Source: Uranotaenia lowii
Taxonomy: Eukaryota > Arthropoda > Insecta > Diptera > Culicidae
Direction of reading: 5' to 3'
DNA length: 64,000 bases
Assembly (NCBI RefSeq): GCF_029784155.1
Contig: NC_073691.1
Span: 124,620,714 to 124,684,713 of the forward strand
Shown: piece after piece, positions 57,572-64,000 of the stretch
Layout: every line of letters begins with the position of its first letter
Numbering within the stretch: position 1 is the stretch's first letter
Notes under the pieces: model-generated
What the model was told of the DNA's origin: nothing
Databases searched by the model: none
Seen by the model: only the letters and a program-made list of their open reading frames with translations
Program-made: the position numbers and the translations under genes

Positions 57572-58280
57572 CGTTGGATATTCTCTTGGGATCTAAATCG
57601 CAAACTCCAATGCATACTTAGCAAAGTTGTCTCAGACGAGAAGATTCGTTCAACCTTCAAGCACTGATCAAACTGACATGACACTTAGAACAGAAATTCA
57701 ATCATTTTCTGTCTAATTTTTTTCGTAAGATTTTGCAGGTTCGTGATACCGACAGCTGGTGGCGAACCTGGAAAATTTGACAAAAATTGCCCTGTAGTAA
57801 AAATGTACCTGTTTAGTCCAATTTTATCGTAGAAATTGCCTGTTTTTTTTTTAAATTTGGGTGGCATTTCCTGACTGGGATAGCATTTCTTCAAATCGAT
57901 TGATGCGCACCCTGGAATCGACATTGCGTACATTGGAAAAATTATTCAGAAAACGAAATCGAGTGTCCAGTCAGTATGGTCAGTGCTTCAAGTTTAACTA
58001 TTTAAGATTAGGAAATGGATAGGACAACTTATTAGATATATGTGAACATTTTACACTTACGAAAGCTTTAAAAGAGGGATTTTTCGGAAGGAGAATAAGT
58101 GTATACTTTTTATAAAGCTTGGTAAAATCTGTTATCTGGACGAACGTTGAAACGTCTGTATTGTACAGTACAAACAAATCTTTCAAATCTAAATGGCCCT
58201 CATATTGTTAAGGCAATACGAATATATGAAAAAAAAAAACTTTACCTGGAATTGAAGTGAACTCCAAAATTCATGGATAC
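57572..58280. other. unannotated AT-rich stretch
   Basis: Two minus-strand frames (57685-57933, 57998-58186) are unrecognised and lack start or splice support. I see no repeat. Confidence 0.35.
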
Positions 58281-59135
58281 AGCATTGGACACTAGACCGC
58301 TGCTAGCTTTGTATGAAAATTTCAATTTCTTAAATTTTTACACCTCCCATAACTTTTTTTGGTTGTTTTTGCTGTCAGAAATTGCAATAAAATTTTTGGA
58401 AGCAATCCATCAAGTCCTGAATTAGCGCAACGAGTTTTTAATTCAAAAATCGCTTGAGCTGTACTGAAAGTTCCAAAAAATATATTTTTTGACAAATATT
58501 CCTTGATTCTTGCAATAAATCTCAAGTGAACAAACCACAAATTTAACATTTACCCCAGGAAAGATATTCATGTTATACAAAATTTTTGTTTTCAAAATTA
58601 TTTATTTTAATTTTAGCGTTTTTGACTGCTTATTTAAAAGCTATGAAACCGTAGGATGAGAATAAAAAATCTCAAAAAACTGCTTTGCATAGCCAGGAAA
58701 TTTATTGATTTGTATAACATTTGCAAAAACATTTATTGTTATTATTAAAAGCTCTAGCAAGCAAAGTCTGCTATTTTTCAATACTTTTCAATGGATTCAG
58801 ATTTTTTTATTTTGAAATGGTTATAACTTTTTTCATGAAATTCTTAATTCTTAGCTGCTTGTCATGTAACCAAAAAATGAAGCTTGAGAATAGTCAAAAC
58901 CAAAAATGAAAGACCGACTTCATTTCAACCTTTTTAGAATTTTTCTGGATGATTTAATGTGCAAAAATTTCTTCTTCCATACTCATTTCCATACAAAATT
59001 GAAAAGCGTTGCGCTAACTCAGGAATCAACCAAATCATCTTAAATTTTACACTGATGCTTGGTGACCCAAAAGGCATCGAAAAAACATATGGGAGCAAAA
59101 AGTCATATTTTACAGCGGTCTATTGGACACATTCC
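58272..59135. mobile_element. element with about 165-bp inverted ends
   Basis: ATTGGACACTAGACCGCTG (58283) through TTAGCGCAACGAGTTTT (58440) is matched inverted by GCGTTGCGCTAAC (59004) through CAGCGGTCTATTGGACAC (59134). Identity is about 65-70%, with TTTGTATGAAAA and CCCATA blocks in register. The centre (58450-58990) shows no gene. Confidence 0.55.
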
Positions 59136-59259
59136 ACGCGCTCGTACCGCTCAAGAGTGATTTTTATCCGTTCGCGTGTTAAAAAATCTCCAACTTGTCT
59201 AGAATTTTCATAATCCAAATCACACAAAACCAACGGAAAAAAGAAGAAAAAAACTTAAA

Positions 59260-60335
59260 CATGTTTTATATGATTTTGAAAATCAAATTGTTTGAAAAAG
59301 TGGTTATTTTTACAACTTTTCGAAAATAATTTATTAAAATATACGGATTAATTTGTTTTGTAATTTTTTTAATTCGTTTTGAAGCCAAAAAAACACTGCT
59401 TCATTTTGTAGAAAACAGAATTTGTTTGTATCCAATGTGGTTGTTTTGAAAAGCGAACAAATACAGTCGAAAATGAGTGAATTCACGTCACAAAAAAGGG
59501 AACTTTTGAATTTTACCGGAAAACTTTGACATTTTCTTACATGAAAAATAAGATATTGTTTGAAAATGATAAGGCAATTCTAATATACTAAATTTTAAAG
59601 AAATTGGATAGAATCCAGCTGAGTTACAACAGCGCGAATGAATGAATTCACGTCCCAAATTCGAATTTTTGTAAAATTTCATAAGGGAAATATGCTCTAA
59701 AAGCTGTTTTGACCCTCCAGCTGGTCGGATTTTTACAAATCGAACATAATTTAGTAGATTTTTTTAAAAGTTTGTTATTTTCAAATAAAAATACAAAAAA
59801 TTAGAAAAAAAATTTTTTTTTGTGAATCTTTAAACGAAGACTGTGAGAAACAGTAGTAATTTTAACGTATGATTCCTCAATATGTCTCTATTCAAGTGCC
59901 AATAAAAATAAGGAAAAAGTCAGGTGTAGATACTAAAAATTTATGCTTGGGAAAGTCGGAACAACCAAATATCATTTTTAAAGGTGCACATAAAATTTGA
60001 AAGCTCTAAATAATGGTTCAGAATAACTTGATATATCATGACGTGAATTCCGTCAACTACCCTGTTCTGTTTACTGAGTGAATTCACGTCACAACTTCAA
60101 ATAAGCATAACTTCGTTCGTTGTTGTTCAATCGAAAAGCTACGCACGTCAAATTGTGGGTAATTGTTTTTTTCTACAACTCATTCGAAGACACCGATATT
60201 CTATTTCCACAGAGAGAACAGGAAATCAAAGTTGTATGTACTGAAGTCAGAAATGGTCAATTCTAGCGTGAAACAAAAGTAATCGAACACAACAAAAAAA
60301 AATTTTTTTGTAATGACCAAATTATATTCATTTTA
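59260..60335. repeat. dispersed repeat family E, copy 2
   Basis: Homologue of 38640-39385. GTGAATTCACGTCAC occurs at 59480 and 60080, with variants ATGAATTCACGTCCC (59642) and TGACGTGAATTCCGTC (60041). The motif is partly palindromic and contains a CRE-half TGACGT. No gene. Confidence 0.65.
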
Positions 60336-60835
60336 AAAGAAATTCAATTTGCTACATTTTTTTTATTTCCAAGTAAATTGGTTGAGTTCTAGAATGATAA
60401 CAGTTCAGAAAAGTCCGGAATAGCGATTTCAGGTCACGGTGGATTCTCAAGCAACCAAAAGTCCCATAAAACAGGTACAAAAACGCTTATTCAGCCCCAT
60501 CATTGATATGAAGTAAGTAATATGCAGCTCAAAATTTAAGTTCCTATTGATACTTTCAAGTTCCAAAACAAGTCTTAATGATCTTCTATTCAGCTTCCAG
60601 CGGCCTCTTAATTCAGCTTCCAAAAAATCGCAAAATGAGAAAAAAATCTCTCTATCTCAACTGAACCCTTGGCTTCGGTTCATATCACCTTCTCTTGATT
60701 ATTTACATGACATGATGTCACGCGCCGGATTCCAAACTCGACAAATTGCTCAATTGCTTCTTTCCTACATTTCCTACATATATCCCATCAGAATGATCAC
60801 TCTATTACTACATTACTTGTTGGAAAAAAAACTTG

Positions 60836-60905
60836 CCCGGTTTGGGGATTGAACCCCGACCTTCGTGGTGAGAATCGAACACGCTACCACAAGACCATGC
60901 CTAGA
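60836..60905 (-). ncRNA. tRNA-like pol III promoter sequence
   Basis: The minus strand reads TGGTCTTGTGGTAGCGTG (A box and D-loop), ACCACGAAGG, then GGGGTTCAATCCCC (B box) and CCGGGCAAGTTTTTTTT. The acceptor stem does not close, so it is SINE-like and not a working tRNA gene. Confidence 0.6.
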
Positions 60906-61011
60906 TGTGGTTCTAAGTGAAACTAAAACTCGAAGTGGTGATTTGATTTTGAAAGCACATAAATGCACTTTTTGTGACTTACCAAATCCCGTTTTGAGCA
61001 CTTTTGTGCCC

Positions 61012-61201
61012 TTTATGTGACTTAAGTCCCGTATAACGTACGTATAGATCACTTTTGCAACTTTCACGTTCGTTAATGAGTACATATTGTTCACTCATGG
61101 GAATTGGGTAAAACAAGTCACATACAACGTACATATTAATCACTTTTGCAACTTTCAAGTTCATAAATGAGTACATAAAGTTCACTAAAAAGAATTAGGC
61201 A
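61012..61201. repeat. two-unit tandem repeat, about 94-bp period
   Basis: AACGTACGTATAGATCACTT and AACGTACATATTAATCACTT each lead into TTGCAACTTTCA(C/A)GTTC and AATGAGTACATA. Confidence 0.6.
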
Positions 61202-61373
61202 GTGGATTCTCTTTGTCAGCCAATATGTAACTTTCAATGCCTTCATTCAAGTAAATATGTGACTTTTGGATGCTTGGGTTGGGTCATTCTAATTGGATCT
61301 CTGAAGTCTGATGTCTGTGAAACGAAAAGCGCTCATGATAATGATCTAAAAATTGAGAATATCTTAGTTAAAT

Positions 61374-61397
61374 ATAGCTTAGCTTAGCTTAGCTGGA
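61374..61397. repeat. short (TTAGC)n microsatellite
   Basis: Four copies of TTAGC. Not telomeric in context: single short tract inside repeat-rich DNA. Confidence 0.7.
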
Positions 61398-62194
61398 TTG
61401 ACTACTCACATCCACCTTGAACTATGGAACCCGAAATGCTTCATCATGAATTTCTACCAACAAGGTTTATTTATTTAGTGATTATTTAGTGATTTAATGA
61501 TTTTTGCACGGTATCACGATTTTTCTTCAAACATTTTCGGAGCCTCTCGATATCTTAGTTAAATATAAAGCTACAAACTGGTATATGTCAAATACTATTA
61601 CGATGAAGTAAATTTTTGACTTTTTGTCGCCTCAAACCCCATATTGCACTGGTGGGCTGCTAAGATAAAGGTCGAATATGAGCAAGATATTTGCAAAAAA
61701 TTGTTAAATAGAACGTTGATCCTTCTATCTCGGCATAGCATCCTTTCTACCGCACGTATTTGCAAAACCAAGCAGTTTTCGGGCGATATTTAAAAAAAAT
61801 TGAAATTTTTTTAAGGAAATCGGAACGAAAACCAGGAAACATGTGACCAAAAGTCTCGTTAAAAAAGTAGAACAAAGCTTAAATTCAAGTTCTTATTGAA
61901 ACTTTGAAGTTTCATTACAGATTTGAACGGCCTTCTTTTCAGCCCACAAGTAATCGTTTAATCAGCAAAAACAAAAAAAAATCTCCTCTCCTCTCTTACT
62001 TTGGTCACCACCAGCACAGGTGGGGCTGCCGGTTTCTCGGCATCCATCTTATTCCTCCTATCACCTCAACTCATCTGACTTAATTGCTTTGTTTCCAACT
62101 TAGTTCGATACATGCCGTCACGCACGCCTGTTCTGCTACACAATTGTTTGATTCGCTTAATCAAGCAATCAAACAACTTAATGAAAAAAATGAG

Positions 62195-62300
62195 TCCTGA
62201 TACCAGATTTGAATCGCGACCCACGAGATGATAGCCAAACATGCTGGCACGACGACACGGCTAGATGTTGCCTTACCGGCAGCTGAAATTCGAAGTGGTA
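62195..62300 (-). ncRNA. decayed tRNA-like sequence
   Basis: The minus strand has AACATCTAGCCGTGTCGTCG and a degenerate B box GCGATTCAAATC, aligned with the tRNA-like segment at 60836. Both are preceded by CGAA(A/T)TTT... sequence. Confidence 0.4.
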
Positions 62301-62448
62301 ATAAGTTTTCCTAGAATACCCGCAAGGGCTGTCAGCGGCCAGCAGCGAAGACACATGTTGATTTTTACTCAAAAACATTACAAAACGGCATATAAATCTA
62401 GCATCCGTTTAAATAATACCTATCGGTTTAAAAAATGGGAATTCCATG

Positions 62449-64000
62449 TTTATAACTGTTAAGCATAAAATTATACAAATTCTTGAGATTATATTGATAT
62501 TTAATTAATGAATTGCTTCAACTGACTTTCAATGTGTGATAAATTTGTGGTAAGTAAGTACAGTTGGACGAAATTTTTTAAGTCAAAAAATTTACTCTTT
62601 TCAAAAACAATCCTTTGCGAGTTAGATTTAAGTTCTTCTTAGTTGAAGTTTCAAGATAAATAATATATTTCAACAATTTCCAAGCTACAAAAAATAATTT
62701 AATGATTATATGCCCTTTTGTGATGTTCTTTCACATTTAATATTCATTAAATGGCGGACATGTCTCAAAAAAGGCTATCTGAGGAACTTTTTTAAACTTT
62801 GATTCCATAAAAGGCTATTTGAGACCCAATTTGTAACTTTCATAGTGAATGGATGTGATTGACATGTCACATTAAGGCTATTTAAGACACTTTTTGGAAC
62901 TTCAAGTCCATAGAAGGGTATTTGAGATCCAATTTATAACTTTTAAACTGAATGGATATGATTGACATGTCACAAAAAAGACTGTTTGAAAAACTTCTCG
63001 GAACTTCAAGTCCATAGAAGGCTATTTGACATTCAAATTGTAACTTTTATACTGAATGGATGCGAATGACATGTCACAAAAAAGGCTATTTAAGGTACTT
63101 TTTGGAACTTCAAGTCCATAGAAGGCTGTTTGACATCCAATTTTATACTGAATGGATGTGATTGACATGTCACAAAAATGCTATTTCAGGAACCTTTTTG
63201 GAACTTTCAACTTTCACATTCGAGAAAATTCTGTACCAATTCCCTTTGGAACCTTTGTTCAGCGAAATTAGAACTTTGGAGGTACGAGTTTAAGTAGATA
63301 TGTGACTTTTGGTTGCTTGGGATTCTAAAACATACAAGCGGAAGGTGAAAAAAAAATTATTCAAAATTTAAATTTTAAATTGAGGCCCATCAGCAGCGTT
63401 CAAATCTTATCTATGGATTAAAAACAAAAACTTGTGTTCATAACTGTTAAGCATAAAATTATACAAATTCTTGAGATTATATTGATATTTAATTAATGAA
63501 TTGCTTCAACTGACTTTCAATGTGTGATAAATTTGTGGTAAGTAAGTACAGTTGGACGAAATTTTTTAAGTCAAAAAATTTACTCTTTTCAAAAACAATC
63601 CTTTGCGAGTTAGATTTAAGTTCTTCTGAGTTGAAGTTTCAAGATAAATAATATATTTCAACAATTTCCAAGCTACAAAAAATAATTTAATGATTATATG
63701 CCCTTTTGTGATGTTCTTTCACATTTAATATTCATTAAATGGCGGACATGTCTCAAAAAAGGCTATCTGAGGAACTTTTTTAAACTTTGATTCCATAAAA
63801 GGCTATTTGAGACCCAATTTGTAACTTTCATAGTGAATGGATGTGATTGACATGTCACATTAAGGCTATTTAAGACACTTTTTGGAACTTCAAGTCCATA
63901 GAAGGGTATTTGAGATCCAATTTATAACTTTTAAACTGAATGGATATGATTGACATGTCACAAAAAAGACTGTTTGAAAAACTTCTCGGAACTTCAAGTC
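62449..64000. repeat. 988-bp tandem duplication, second unit cut by window end
   Basis: Sequence from 62449 recurs from 63437 at a constant 988-bp offset to the end of the window. The only differences seen were one T/G near 62634/63622 and a C/T near the start. Each unit contains the 103-bp minisatellite. Near identity implies very recent duplication, or an assembly artefact. Confidence 0.93.
62757..63205. repeat. 103-bp minisatellite, 4-5 units
   Basis: GACATGTCAC or close variants occur at 62757, 62861, 62964, 63068 and 63164 (spacing 104, 103, 104, 96). Each is followed by an AAGGCTATTT-type block, TTGGAACTTCAAGTCCATAG and ACTGAATGGATGTGATT. The array starts again at about 63745 in the second 988-bp unit. 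Confidence 0.85.

Larger units (their letters stand above)
60448..61276. mobile_element. 829-bp TIR element with internal tRNA-like sequence
   Basis: Ends CAAGCAACCAAAAGTCCCAT (60448) and, inverted, CAAGCATCCAAAAGTCACAT (to 61276) differ at two positions over 21 bp. The interior includes a minus-strand tRNA-like segment at about 60836-60905 and a ~100-bp tandem repeat at 61012-61201. A second diverged copy follows at about 61843-63318, with the tRNA-like sequence in the same place and orientation. Confidence 0.55.
61843..63318. mobile_element. diverged relative of the 60.4-kb TIR element
   Basis: Left CATGTGACCAAAAGTCTC (61843) and right TATGTGACTTTTGGTTGCTT (63298) correspond to the ends of 60448-61276. 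Shared interior blocks: (A)n-ATCTC then CTCTATC/CTCTC, GATGTCACGC.. / GCCGTCACGC, and the tRNA-like segment at 62195-62300 on the minus strand. Its right part is enlarged by the 103-bp minisatellite. Confidence 0.4.

Noticed and set aside
61374..61397. (TTAGC)4 as a telomeric repeat
   Set aside because: Only four units, interior position, and not the arthropod TTAGG sequence.
62757..63205. CRISPR-like array (regular ~103-bp spacing)
   Set aside because: The whole unit is repeated, with no unique spacers, and the DNA is eukaryotic. It is a minisatellite.

Overview
The window looks like nuclear DNA of a dipteran insect, most likely a culicine mosquito. This is an inference. It rests on high AT content, GT-AG introns of 61-77 bp, two mariner-type elements with the D37E spacing described from mosquitoes, tRNA-derived SINEs, and many TA-flanked non-autonomous elements. 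There is no prokaryotic gene organisation and no complete protein-coding gene. Most of the sequence is mobile-element debris.

Left part (1-5.6 kb): a probable 3' end of a spliced transcript (1-1042), an element built from an iterated CGTGTAAAATT motif, and a clean 768-bp MITE with a 9-bp target duplication. Then comes an almost pure (TTTG)n array of about 1.9 kb (5592-7503).

Central-left part (7.5-24.3 kb): a 7.2-7.5 kb segment is present twice (7504-14965 and 17039-24286), about 99.8% identical by eye. The copies are separated by a 500-N gap, a BEL/Pao-like LTR with its tRNA-His primer-binding site, and a second (TTTG)n array into which that LTR inserted. A SINE with a 15-bp target duplication is in copy 1 only, and copy 2 keeps the empty site. 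The simplest reading is two haplotypes placed in tandem by the assembler; a real recent duplication is the alternative. Each copy holds a 78-bp-arm hairpin and nested elements with a repeated TTTTATAA motif.

Middle (24.3-44.7 kb): nested non-autonomous elements, including a TTAA-flanked MITE with G-tract ends, a foldback carrying a tRNA-like sequence, and a 2.65-kb TA-flanked element with 11 copies of GGGGTAATTATGAACA lying in the centre of a long inverted repeat. There is also a truncated LINE. Three islands look like host gene pieces: a possible peroxiredoxin-5-like exon (29811-29938), a minus-strand exon (39501-40003), and a promoter-like region plus a plus-strand exon (about 41.64-42.59 kb). 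Their full genes lie outside the window or in exons I could not join.

Right part (44.7-64 kb): a mariner-family relic, two decayed D37E mariner copies, a LINE tail with target duplication, two more TA-flanked motif-iterating MITEs, a long-inverted-repeat element, and a family of TIR elements with internal tRNA-like sequences. The window ends inside a 988-bp near-identical tandem duplication containing a 103-bp minisatellite.

The most interesting theme is a set of non-autonomous elements, three of them clearly flanked by TA, each carrying its own short G-tract-led motif repeated in both orientations.
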